NCBI RefSeq assembly: GCF_900110205.1
Contig: NZ_FOCV01000004.1
Span: forward strand, 124,001-188,000
DNA length: 64,000 nt
Direction: 5' to 3'
From: Rhizobium tibeticum
GTDB lineage: Bacteria > Pseudomonadota > Alphaproteobacteria > Rhizobiales > Rhizobiaceae
The notes under the pieces were generated by a model. That model did not search any database, had not been told where the DNA came from, and was given only the letters and a program-made list of their open reading frames with translations. The translations under genes and the position numbers were made by a program. Below are positions 8,821 to 16,619 of the stretch, piece after piece (position 1 is the stretch's first letter; each line of letters begins with the position of its first letter).

Positions 8821-8824
8821 CACC

Positions 8825-9359
8825 GAAGGCTCTCTCCACACTGTCCCTTTCGTTTGGACCTACCACCCCTGCGCTTGGCGCTCCGAATCTCGCGTCAGCA
8901 GAATCGAATTGAGAATCATCCGTACTCAGCGAACCTGATTCTGCTCCGATGGAGGGCGCAGCCCTGATGTGGGCGCCAACTCCTTGTCATCTGCATCCCC
9001 TATAAAAGACGAGAATCTGGCGAGAAACTGGTTCCAATGTGGCACGATCCACAGCGGCTGCCTGCCGTACCACGCGGGTAAACTCCCGCAAAATCAGGGC
9101 TTTCTTAACAAAGTATAAAGAAACGACAGGGGCGCATGCCGCATTTGTGACCTTTCAGCAACAGCGCATGCGGAAGGCTGTCGCAAATACCCCAAACGGG
9201 CAAGTTGGTGATTGCGTGACAGTCCCGGTCTTGTATTTTCAACTTCGGAAGCGAGGGCGGTTGATCGTCCGACTTCTTGAAACATGGGGATGGGGCAGGG
9301 AACGCTGCTCTAACGGCGAAAAACCCAGACCCGATCGAAACTTTGAATTGGAGGTCAAT
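8825..9359. other. Intergenic region before the porin gene (535 bp)
   Basis: No convincing gene. The left part may contain the lost right end of the IS. It has a 9-bp inverted repeat, AGCAGAATC (8897-8905) and GATTCTGCT (8937-8945), spaced 31 bp. The right part should hold the porin promoter and leader. An AT-rich TTAACAAAGTATAAAG stretch lies near 9104, and GCGCATGC occurs twice (near 9131 and 9167). I could not place a promoter with confidence. Confidence 0.4.
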
Positions 9360-10385
9360 ATGAACATCAAGAGCCTTCTTCTCGGCTCCGCTGCTGCTCT
9401 CGCAGTAGTTTCCGGTGCTCAGGCTGCTGACGCTATCGTTGCTGCTGAGCCGGAACCGGTTGAATATGTCCGCGTCTGCGACGCTTACGGCACCGGCTAC
9501 TTCTACATCCCGGGCACGGAAACCTGCCTGAAGATCGAAGGTTACATCCGTTTCCAGGTTAACGCTGGCGATGACCTCTCTGGTCCGTCCAGCTGGGATG
9601 CGGTTACCCGCGGTCAGGTTCAGTTCACTGCCAAGAGCGACACCGAGTATGGTCCGCTCACCGGCGTGATCGTTCTGCAGGCCAATGCCGACAACGCTTC
9701 TGTCCAGGAAACGATCCTCGACTCGGCCTACCTCGACATCGCTGGCTTCCGCGCTGGTCTGTTCTACAGCTGGTGGGATGACGGTCTGTCTGGCGAAACC
9801 GACGTTCTGGCTTCGAACTCGACGCTGCACAACTCGATCCGTTATCAGTATGAGTCTGGCGACTTCTACGCCGGTATCTCGGTTGACGAACTCGAAGACT
9901 CCATCCACTTCGCTGAGGGTGAAAACCCCAACGACGTCGGTATTGCTGTCGGCATCGGTGGCAAGGCTGGTGCCTTCACCTACCAGGTCATCGGCGGTTA
10001 CGACACCGACACGGAAGACGGCGCAATCCGCGCTATGGGTACGGTTGCCATCGGTCCGGGCACGCTTGGCCTCGCAGCAGCTTGGGCATCTGGTCCGAAC
10101 GCCTACTTCGAAGAATCCGAATGGACGATCGCAGCTGAGTACGCCATCCAGGCGACCGACAAGCTGAAGATCACCCCCGGTGTTCAGTGGTTCGATAACG
10201 TCAAGAACGGCGGCTCTGCTGCAACTGTTACCGACTTCACCAACGACTCCGCTTGGAAGGCTGGCCTCACGGTTGACTACCAGATCGTAGAGAACTTCTA
10301 CGCTAAGGCTTCGGTCCAGTACCTCGACGTCGAGAATCAGGACGACGTCACGACTGGCTACTTCCGTCTGCAGCGTGCATTCTAA
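9360..10385 (+). CDS. Outer-membrane porin (RopA/Porin_2 family)
   Basis: A 341-residue precursor with a clean signal peptide (MNIKSLLLGSAAALAVVSGAQA, cleavage about residue 22). The mature start EPEPVEYVRVCDAYG and the later two-cysteine element (C-D-A-Y-G ... E-T-C-L-K-I-E-G-Y) are typical of rhizobial general porins. The rest is a 16-strand beta-barrel pattern ending in a C-terminal aromatic (RLQRAF), the outer-membrane assembly signal. GGAGG sits 6 bases ahead of the ATG. Codon use is shifted to GCT, GGT, GTT and ATC compared with its neighbours, a mark of high expression. A strong terminator follows. Upstream in-frame codons back to 9039 are untranslated leader. Confidence 0.92.
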   Translation: MNIKSLLLGSAAALAVVSGAQAADAIVAAEPEPVEYVRVCDAYGTGYFYIPGTETCLKIEGYIRFQVNAGDDLSGPSSWDAVTRGQVQFTAKSDTEYGPLTGVIVLQANADNASVQETILDSAYLDIAGFRAGLFYSWWDDGLSGETDVLASNSTLHNSIRYQYESGDFYAGISVDELEDSIHFAEGENPNDVGIAVGIGGKAGAFTYQVIGGYDTDTEDGAIRAMGTVAIGPGTLGLAAAWASGPNAYFEESEWTIAAEYAIQATDKLKITPGVQWFDNVKNGGSAATVTDFTNDSAWKAGLTVDYQIVENFYAKASVQYLDVENQDDVTTGYFRLQRAF

Positions 10386-10412
10386 TCTGATCTGACTTCG
10401 GTCAATCAGGAG

Positions 10413-10440
10413 AGCCCGGCTTTCGAGCCGGGCTTTTTTT
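10413..10440 (+). terminator. Rho-independent terminator of the porin gene
   Basis: A perfect 9-bp stem AGCCCGGCT/AGCCGGGCT with a TTCG tetraloop, followed by seven T's. It begins 28 bp after the porin stop. Confidence 0.95.
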
Positions 10441-10481
10441 GTTTGTCATGAACGTGCTGCGATGACACACGCGGCGCGACG

Positions 10482-11378
10482 TCACGCCGATCGCGCCAGG
10501 AATTGAGCAATGCGCGATAAGACCGGCTCAAGATGCAGCAGCGGTGCATGCCCCTGACCCGGAGCTTCGAGCACTTGCAGTAAAGGCTGCCGAGCAGCCA
10601 TCTCCGCAGTGGTCCGATTCGAAAGAAGATCGGAATGTTCCCCTCTGATGACCATCAGTGGTTTTGCAGCCAATCCATCGTAATACGACCAGAGATCGGG
10701 CAACGGCTGGTCGAAATCGATTGTCTGCAGTTGCGCGGCAATCGCCGGATCGAAGTCGGCCACCAGCCTCCCGTCGATGTCCCGATAGATTGCTGCAGCC
10801 ATCTCCTGCCAGTCGCGCTCATCAAGCGCAGGAAAGTACCGGCCATGACAGGCCTTGAGAAACGCGACGGCCTCGGGCCAGTCGCGCGGCGGCGCGGCGG
10901 AATTGAGATAGTCGCGAATGCGCTTCAGGCCCTCCGCCTCAATCTTCGGCCCGATGTCGTTGAGAATGGCGCCGGCGATCAAGTCCGACCTCATTTGCGC
11001 CAGCAGATGAAGAATCAGCCCACCCCGCGACGTGCCGATGAAGATGGCGCCATCGATGCCGAAATGCTCGCAAGCCGTGATGACATCCCGCGTTTCGACG
11101 CCGAGAGTGTAGTTGGCCTTGTCGGCGTCCCAGTCGGAGTGGCCGCGTCCGCGATAGTCGAGGGTGATGACACGTCTCGGCGTCGTCGGGTCGGTCGAGA
11201 GCAACAGTGCCAGCCCGTGAAAGTCGCGCGAATTCCGGGTCAATCCCGGCAGGCAGATGACCGGCAGCCGGTTCGTGTCCTCGGTGCCACCATAGTCTCG
11301 CGCATAAAGCGTCAGTCTATCCTCAGTGAGGTAGGTTAACGCCCGGAATCGATCATCTCTTGCCTTGTCCACGCCCAT
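10482..11378 (-). CDS. Alpha/beta-fold hydrolase
   Basis: A 298-residue single-domain alpha/beta hydrolase. It has the oxyanion region CLPGLTRNSRDF (about residues 43-54), the nucleophile elbow GTSRGGL with the catalytic serine (about 119), a DYRGRGHSDWD strand, and a late GHAPLLHLEP histidine (about 279). There is no signal peptide. Substrate unknown; relatives include esterases and small-molecule hydrolases. It faces the porin terminator and is transcribed alone, 56 bp downstream of the lytic transglycosylase on the same strand. Confidence 0.85.
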   Translation of the reverse strand: MGVDKARDDRFRALTYLTEDRLTLYARDYGGTEDTNRLPVICLPGLTRNSRDFHGLALLLSTDPTTPRRVITLDYRGRGHSDWDADKANYTLGVETRDVITACEHFGIDGAIFIGTSRGGLILHLLAQMRSDLIAGAILNDIGPKIEAEGLKRIRDYLNSAAPPRDWPEAVAFLKACHGRYFPALDERDWQEMAAAIYRDIDGRLVADFDPAIAAQLQTIDFDQPLPDLWSYYDGLAAKPLMVIRGEHSDLLSNRTTAEMAARQPLLQVLEAPGQGHAPLLHLEPVLSRIAQFLARSA

Positions 11379-11434
11379 CGTCCTCGTTGTGCCGAGGACA
11401 GATTAGCGAGGCCGGCAATATTCGCAAATCGCGA

Positions 11435-13507
11435 TTAGGAGGAGCGGCCGTCGGTCAGGTCGCGGACGATGTCGCTCGGCTGGCCAAGCCGGGCCTTGTA
11501 GACTTCGTAGTTCTCCATCACGCGCTGCACATAATTGCGCGTTTCGGGGAAGGGGATCCGCTCGATCCAGTCGACGATAGCATCGATTGACTGTCCGCGT
11601 GGATCGCCATAGCGGTCGATCCACTCTGGTACTCGCTTCGGACCTGCGTTGTAGGCGATGAAGGTCATGATGTAGGAGCCGCCGAAGGCGTCGATCTGTT
11701 CGCCAAGATAGTGCGCCCCGAGTGTTGCATTGTAGCCGGCGTCTGCCGTCAGCCGGTCCTTGGAATAGGCGATGTTGTGGCGCTTGGCGACGGCCTTCGC
11801 TGTTCCCGGCAAGATTTGCAGCAGCCCGCGGGCATCTGCGGCCGAGACGGCGGCCGGATTGAAAGCACTTTCCTGGCGGGCAATCGCGTAAGCGAGCGCC
11901 TTGCCGGAGCCGGAGATGTTGGCATTCGTCGGAATAACACCAAGCGGGAACGCCAGCGCCGCTACGTCGACGCCGCGGGAGTAGGCTATCTTGCCGACCT
12001 GCAGCGACAGATGGTGGTCGTCTGAACGTTCCGCCTGCGCACTTAGAACCGCAAGTTCGCCGGGGCTCTGCAATTGTTCGGCAAGCGCCAGGTACAAGCT
12101 CTTGGCCCGCCAGCCATGGCCGGCTGCATCGAGACGGGCAATGGCCTGTACTGCTTCGCGTGACAGATAGCGCTGGCGGTCGGCCTGGGTCGGCGATGGA
12201 TAACTCACATTCAATGTCTTGCGGCCAAGCTTGTCGCTCGCAAGCTGGCCGTAGAAGGTCGTCGGATAGCTGCCGGCCTTCGCGTAGAATTCGGACGCCT
12301 TTCCAGGTCCGCCGGCCTCGGCAGATCGTCCCATCCAGTACCAGGCGCGCGATACGGAAATCGGTCCATTGGAAAAGTCGAGGATCTTGCGGAAATGCGC
12401 CTGCGCCGCTGCCGGATCCTGCAGGCCGCGTAGGGCATACCAGCCGGCGTGGAACTCGGCCTCGACGATGTCGGTCGGCGTCGTTGCGGCATAGCTGGCA
12501 ACGATCCTGTAGGCGGACTTGAAATCTCCCTCGTCGACGAGGCCTCGGCTGACGATCCGCTGCTCGTTCCACCACTCGCCGGCATTGACCAGTTCGTCCC
12601 GATTGCGAGGCGCCTGCTGCAGTAGCTTGGCGGCTTCAGCATAGTTATCCTGTTTTCGGAGGTATTCAATGCGCGCAAAGAGGTAGCCGGCATCGCCCTT
12701 CCACTTGCCATCGACTGCCGCAAGAAGCGCGCCGGCATTGGGCGCCTTGCTCATCACGGCAGCCCAGGCCTTGTAGAGAGATTGGGCCTGACCCATGTCG
12801 CCAAAGCGCTTGGCCTGCACCGCGCGATTGCGATACATCAGGTAGTCCATTCGCGCCTTGTGATCGGCCGATGTGAGCAGACCGGAAAACTCCGCCACAA
12901 TCTTGTCTTCGGTCGGCTTGTCCAGCGTCTCGCCACGCCAGACCTTGCGAATGTATTTCGCGGCCTGGCTCTGTTTGCCGGTCGCGACAAGTGCACGGGA
13001 AAGGATTATCGCGCCCGAAGTCGTCTCCGGTGCTGTCTGCCCGAAGGCCGCCAAGACCGCGGTCGGGCCAGGGTTTTCATCGTAAAGAGCGCGTTCGGAG
13101 TAAGCCCGTAGTTTCGCGAGCCCTGGCCATCCCTGCAATTCCTGCGCCGCTGCCGCAATCTCCGTCGAGGGAATGCCCTTCTGCCCGGAGACCGCAATCG
13201 CCCATGTCAGAATGTGCCGGTCCAGTGTCCCGCGTCCCATCCGGTCGCGGGTGGAAAGCGCCTGCAGGGGATCGTTTTCCGAAAGCGCATCCAGGCCGGA
13301 CTTCAAATCGCTGTTGACGGGTGCAATTGCCTGCCCGCGCGGAATCGAGCCGGTGACGATCGATTCCGGCATTGTCGTCTGCGGCACAAAACCGATCGGC
13401 TTTACATCGGGAACGGGGGTGTCCTGGTTCGGAAGCGAAGACGCGGCGCTGCTCCACGCAGCGGCGCTAAAGCCGAGGGCGGACAGGATCAGGACTGCTT
13501 TCTTCAT
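11435..13507 (-). CDS. Soluble lytic murein transglycosylase (GH23/SLT)
   Basis: A 690-residue exported protein. An N-terminal signal peptide of about 20-22 residues is followed by a long superhelical region of TPR-like repeats (about residues 90-500) and a C-terminal SLT domain. The domain has the catalytic glutamate in ARQESAFNP (E about 546), then GLLQILPGTAK and YNAGP-type motifs (AYNAGPKRVPEWIDR). It cleaves the glycan strand of peptidoglycan with formation of 1,6-anhydro-muropeptides. It is divergent from dapA. Length and architecture match Slt70-like enzymes. Confidence 0.94.
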   Translation of the reverse strand: MKKAVLILSALGFSAAAWSSAASSLPNQDTPVPDVKPIGFVPQTTMPESIVTGSIPRGQAIAPVNSDLKSGLDALSENDPLQALSTRDRMGRGTLDRHILTWAIAVSGQKGIPSTEIAAAAQELQGWPGLAKLRAYSERALYDENPGPTAVLAAFGQTAPETTSGAIILSRALVATGKQSQAAKYIRKVWRGETLDKPTEDKIVAEFSGLLTSADHKARMDYLMYRNRAVQAKRFGDMGQAQSLYKAWAAVMSKAPNAGALLAAVDGKWKGDAGYLFARIEYLRKQDNYAEAAKLLQQAPRNRDELVNAGEWWNEQRIVSRGLVDEGDFKSAYRIVASYAATTPTDIVEAEFHAGWYALRGLQDPAAAQAHFRKILDFSNGPISVSRAWYWMGRSAEAGGPGKASEFYAKAGSYPTTFYGQLASDKLGRKTLNVSYPSPTQADRQRYLSREAVQAIARLDAAGHGWRAKSLYLALAEQLQSPGELAVLSAQAERSDDHHLSLQVGKIAYSRGVDVAALAFPLGVIPTNANISGSGKALAYAIARQESAFNPAAVSAADARGLLQILPGTAKAVAKRHNIAYSKDRLTADAGYNATLGAHYLGEQIDAFGGSYIMTFIAYNAGPKRVPEWIDRYGDPRGQSIDAIVDWIERIPFPETRNYVQRVMENYEVYKARLGQPSDIVRDLTDGRSS

Positions 13508-13720
13508 GGGACACTCACAACGAAAACACGCCCAACCATTTGGCGGGAGCCCTCTTAACGAAAGCTTACGAAAGTCAGTAAACTTCGTTCACATTTGCTA
13601 GCGGAATTTGCCCTAAACCGATCCATGCGTGCTTGTCGCGGCGATTTCACCGCACTATGGTGCCCCACCAATATTCAAGGAATGCGGCCGAAGCGTGAAT
13701 TCGGCCATGAGGAGTTCTGC

Positions 13721-14605
13721 ATGTTTCAGGGATCCATTCCCGCTCTCGTCACTCCCTTCACTGATGCTGGACAAGTGGATGAGGCCTCGTTCGCGGCCCA
13801 CGTCGACTGGCAGATCAAGGAAGGCAGCAGCGGTCTCGTTCCGGTCGGTACGACCGGCGAATCTCCGACGCTGTCGCATGCCGAGCACAAACGGGTGGTG
13901 GAACTCTGCATCGAAGCCGCAGCCAAGCGCGCACCCGTGATGGCCGGCGCTGGTTCGAACAATACGCGTGAAGCGATCGAACTTGCTCAACACGCCGAGA
14001 AGGCAGGGGCGGATGCGATCCTCGTCGTCACGCCCTACTACAACAAACCGACGCAGAAGGGATTGATCGCGCATTTTTCGGCAATCGCCGATGCCGTAAA
14101 CCTGCCGATCTATATCTACAATATCCCTGGCCGCTCGGTGATCGACATGACGCCGGAAACGATGGGCGCGCTTGCCAAGGCCCACTCGAACATTGTGGGC
14201 GTCAAGGATGCAACCGGTAAGATCGAGCGCGTGTCCGAGCAGCGCCTGACGTGCGGCAAGGAGTTCAAGCAGCTGTCTGGCGAGGATGCGACCGCACTCG
14301 GCTTCAATGCCCATGGCGGTGTCGGCTGCATCTCGGTGACGGCCAACGTGGCGCCGCGGCTTTGCGCGGAGTTCCAGGCTGCCACGCTTGCCGGTGACTA
14401 CGCGAAGGCGTTGGAATATCAGGATCGCCTGATGCCACTGCACAAGGCAATCTTCCTGGAGCCCGGCCTCTGCGGGGCAAAGTATGGCCTGGCAAAGCTG
14501 GGGCGGATGAGCCGAAATGTGCGTTCGCCGCTGGTTTCGACACTGGAACCCGCCACGGAAACGGCAATCGATGCCGCCATGCGCCATGCCGGCTTGCTGA
14601 ACTAA
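13721..14605 (+). CDS. dapA: 4-hydroxy-tetrahydrodipicolinate synthase DapA
   Basis: A 294-residue TIM-barrel aldolase of the N-acetylneuraminate lyase superfamily. It condenses pyruvate with aspartate semialdehyde in the lysine and diaminopimelate pathway. Visible motifs are [15 protein letters not shown] (about residues 42-56), the YIYNIPGRS tyrosine segment (about 132-140) and the Schiff-base lysine in VGVKDATGK (about 162). The start is ATG 13721 with GAGG 8 bases upstream; longer in-frame starts have no binding site. smpB follows about 107 bp later, a neighbour pairing seen in other alpha-proteobacteria. Confidence 0.97.
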   Translation: MFQGSIPALVTPFTDAGQVDEASFAAHVDWQIKEGSSGLVPVGTTGESPTLSHAEHKRVVELCIEAAAKRAPVMAGAGSNNTREAIELAQHAEKAGADAILVVTPYYNKPTQKGLIAHFSAIADAVNLPIYIYNIPGRSVIDMTPETMGALAKAHSNIVGVKDATGKIERVSEQRLTCGKEFKQLSGEDATALGFNAHGGVGCISVTANVAPRLCAEFQAATLAGDYAKALEYQDRLMPLHKAIFLEPGLCGAKYGLAKLGRMSRNVRSPLVSTLEPATETAIDAAMRHAGLLN

Positions 14606-14712
14606 GACAAGCCACTAGGCGCCTGCCTTCACAGGCGGGCGATGTTCCCTTACATAGAAGGTAAGAGAGAAGGGCGCGGCAGTCGCGCCCTCAAGTATTT
14701 GGAATGTGTGTC

Positions 14713-15192
14713 ATGGCCCCCAAAGGCAGCGAGCGCGTGGTCAAGAAGATCGTTGCGGAAAACCGCAAGGCGCGCTTCAACTATGAGATCATCGATACCT
14801 ACGAAGCCGGATTGGTGCTTAAGGGCACCGAGGTCAAGTCGCTGCGCGAGGGTAAGGCCAATATCGCGGAATCCTATGCCTCTGATGAGGATGGCGAGAT
14901 CTGGCTGATCAACTCCTACTTGCCAGAATATCTGCAGGCAAACCGCTTCAACCATGAGCCGCGCCGGCGCCGCAAGCTCCTGCTTTCGGGTCGCGAGATC
15001 AATCGCCTGCGGGCGGGGATCAATCGCGAAGGCATGACCTTGGTCCCGTTGAAGATCTATTTCAACGATCGCGGTCGCGCAAAGATAGAACTGGCGCTCG
15101 CCAAGGGTAAGAAGCTGCACGACAAGCGCGAGTCGGAGAAGGAGCGCGATTGGAACAGACAGAAAAGCCGTCTGCTCAAGGACAACAGCTAG
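14713..15192 (+). CDS. smpB: SsrA-binding protein SmpB
   Basis: A 159-residue tmRNA-binding protein of trans-translation. Family signatures are [33 protein letters not shown] and the basic C-terminal tail [16 protein letters not shown], which enters the ribosomal mRNA channel. The chosen ATG gives the conserved [24 protein letters not shown] start; an ATG three codons upstream is less likely. Confidence 0.97.
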   Translation: MAPKGSERVVKKIVAENRKARFNYEIIDTYEAGLVLKGTEVKSLREGKANIAESYASDEDGEIWLINSYLPEYLQANRFNHEPRRRRKLLLSGREINRLRAGINREGMTLVPLKIYFNDRGRAKIELALAKGKKLHDKRESEKERDWNRQKSRLLKDNS

Positions 15193-15246
15193 TCACCATC
15201 TGGGGCCGGCATTCCTGCCGGACACAATGGCACTCCATTGATCGGC

Positions 15247-15828
15247 TTAAGCTTCCAGATCGGTGGGCGTCGCGGTTTCGGTTGGCCGCGGTGGTCGCTC
15301 CGAGGGATCCCGCCCGATTTCGCTCTTCAAGGACAGAAGGTCTATGAAATGATCGGCCTGGCGACGCAGGTCGTCGGCAATCATCGGAGGTTGCGTTGCC
15401 ATCGTTGAGATGACCGAGACCTTTCGGCCCTTACGCTGAAGTGCCTCAACAAGCGTCGTGAAGTCTCCGTCGCCGGAGAAGATGACGAGATGGTCGACGG
15501 TTTCCGATTGCTCCATGGCGTCGATCGCAAGCTCGATATCCATGTTGCCCTTGATCTTTCGGCGGCCCATCGAATCCGTGAATTCCTTCGCCGGTTTCGT
15601 CACGACCTTGTAGCCGTTGTAGTCCAGCCAATCGATCAGCGGGCGAATGGACGAGTACTCCTGATCCTCGATCAGCGCTGTGTAGTAGTAGGCGCGCAAG
15701 AGATAGCCGCGTTTCTGAAACGCCTTCAACAGCTTGCGGTAGTCGATATCGAAACCAAGACTTTTGGACGCAGCGTAGAGATTGGCGCCATCGATAAAAA
15801 GAGCAATTTTTTCGCGTGGATCAAACAT
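15247..15828 (-). CDS. NYN domain protein (LabA/DUF88 family), putative ribonuclease
   Basis: A 193-residue NYN-domain protein with a PIN-like fold. The acidic metal-binding positions are visible in ALFIDGANLY (about residue 11), the GNMDIELAIDAM segment (about 100) and IFSGDGDF (about 122). Members are predicted metal-dependent RNases. A short acidic, proline-rich tail follows residue about 170. The start MFDPREKIALF is preferred over an upstream in-frame start because family members begin there. It converges with smpB. Confidence 0.85.
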   Translation of the reverse strand: MFDPREKIALFIDGANLYAASKSLGFDIDYRKLLKAFQKRGYLLRAYYYTALIEDQEYSSIRPLIDWLDYNGYKVVTKPAKEFTDSMGRRKIKGNMDIELAIDAMEQSETVDHLVIFSGDGDFTTLVEALQRKGRKVSVISTMATQPPMIADDLRRQADHFIDLLSLKSEIGRDPSERPPRPTETATPTDLEA

Positions 15829-16114
15829 CGCGTACCAATCCAATGTGAGCAATCTTGATGCTTCCGTCAAAATCCAATAAAACAATGGGTTATGCGGTCG
15901 CTTGGAACAATTCTTACTTTATGAACTATTCATATAAGAAAGATTTAGGGCACGATTCGCGATATTCCAAGCAACTTTTGGTGGAAATCCGCTTTCCGTT
16001 CCAAAATTTGCCGTCTTCGCCGGTTGGGGCTTCGCGCAATGAAAACTTGAATTTGTCCGGTTTTAATTGTATCGGGCGTGTTAATCCCGAGATCACGACC
16101 GTAAAGGACAGGCA

Positions 16115-16519
16115 ATGGCCCGTGTCACCGTAGAAGACTGCATTGATAAAGTTGAGAACCGCTTCGAGCTGGTTCTGCTTGCCAGCCACCGTGCCCGGCT
16201 GATTTCCCAGGGCGCCTCGATCACCATCGATCGTGACAACGACAAGAACCCGGTTGTGGCTCTTCGCGAGATCGCCGACGAGACGCTTTCTCCGGACGAT
16301 CTCAAGGAAGATCTGATCCACTCGCTGCAGAAGCATGTCGAAATCGACGAGCCCGAGCCCGATCCGGCCAGCCTCATTGCAGCTGGCGGCGTTGCTGCGG
16401 CCGATAGCGAAGAGCAGGAGGATCTGCCCGAAACGATCACCTTCGACCAGATGTCGGAAGAAGAGCTTCTGGCTGGCATCGAAGGCCTCGTGCCACCGGA
16501 AAAGAGCGACGATTACTAA
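16115..16519 (+). CDS. rpoZ: RNA polymerase omega subunit RpoZ
   Basis: A 134-residue omega subunit. The conserved [20 protein letters not shown] start, the [12 protein letters not shown] segment and the [12 protein letters not shown] motif all match RpoZ. It helps assemble RNA polymerase and is part of the ppGpp site, which fits its place directly before the rsh gene. A long acidic C-terminal tail is typical of alpha-proteobacteria. The upstream 230 bp are AT-rich and probably carry the promoter. A strong terminator separates it from rsh. Confidence 0.97.
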   Translation: MARVTVEDCIDKVENRFELVLLASHRARLISQGASITIDRDNDKNPVVALREIADETLSPDDLKEDLIHSLQKHVEIDEPEPDPASLIAAGGVAAADSEEQEDLPETITFDQMSEEELLAGIEGLVPPEKSDDY

Positions 16520-16568
16520 TCGTCAACCTTGCGCCGTTATTGCTTCGGCATATTATTGCATATCATGT

Positions 16569-16602
16569 GCGCCAATCCGTGATTGGCGCGCTTTTCTTTT
16601 TT
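16569..16602 (+). terminator. Rho-independent terminator between rpoZ and rsh
   Basis: A perfect 9-bp stem GCGCCAATC/GATTGGCGC with a CGT loop, followed by GC and the T-rich run TTTTCTTTTTT. It ends only 18 bp before the rsh start, so rsh either has a promoter overlapping it or depends on readthrough. Confidence 0.93.
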
Positions 16603-16619
16603 AATGGAGTGGTTTCGGG

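Larger units (their letters stand above)
7661..8824 (-). mobile_element. Degenerate IS481-type insertion sequence
   Basis: The element holds one broken DDE transposase gene (see the pseudogene entry). Next to its tail end are two near-identical 19-mers, CCCGAAGACATAGGTAACA at 7661-7679 and CCCTAAGACATGGGTGACA at 7686-7704 (16 of 19 identical), which look like terminal repeat units of this IS type; the inner copy overlaps the transposase stop. I could not find a matching inverted copy on the far side, so the right boundary (somewhere between 8820 and about 8900) is unclear and may be lost. Confidence 0.7.

Noticed and set aside
9039..9359. N-terminal extension of the porin back to 9039
   Set aside because: The clean signal peptide and GGAGG site place the start at 9360; the extension has no coding character.
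7554..9359. An integrative element at tRNA-Ser
   Set aside because: No integrase and no duplicated tRNA end; only a decayed IS lies beside it.
11403..12575. A second long minus-strand frame inside the lytic transglycosylase gene
   Set aside because: Same strand, shifted frame; the other frame encodes the SLT domain with its catalytic glutamate.
15855..16114. A small plus-strand gene before rpoZ
   Set aside because: The frame overlaps the start of the NYN gene and runs into rpoZ; the region is AT-rich with no ribosome site and is better read as promoter.
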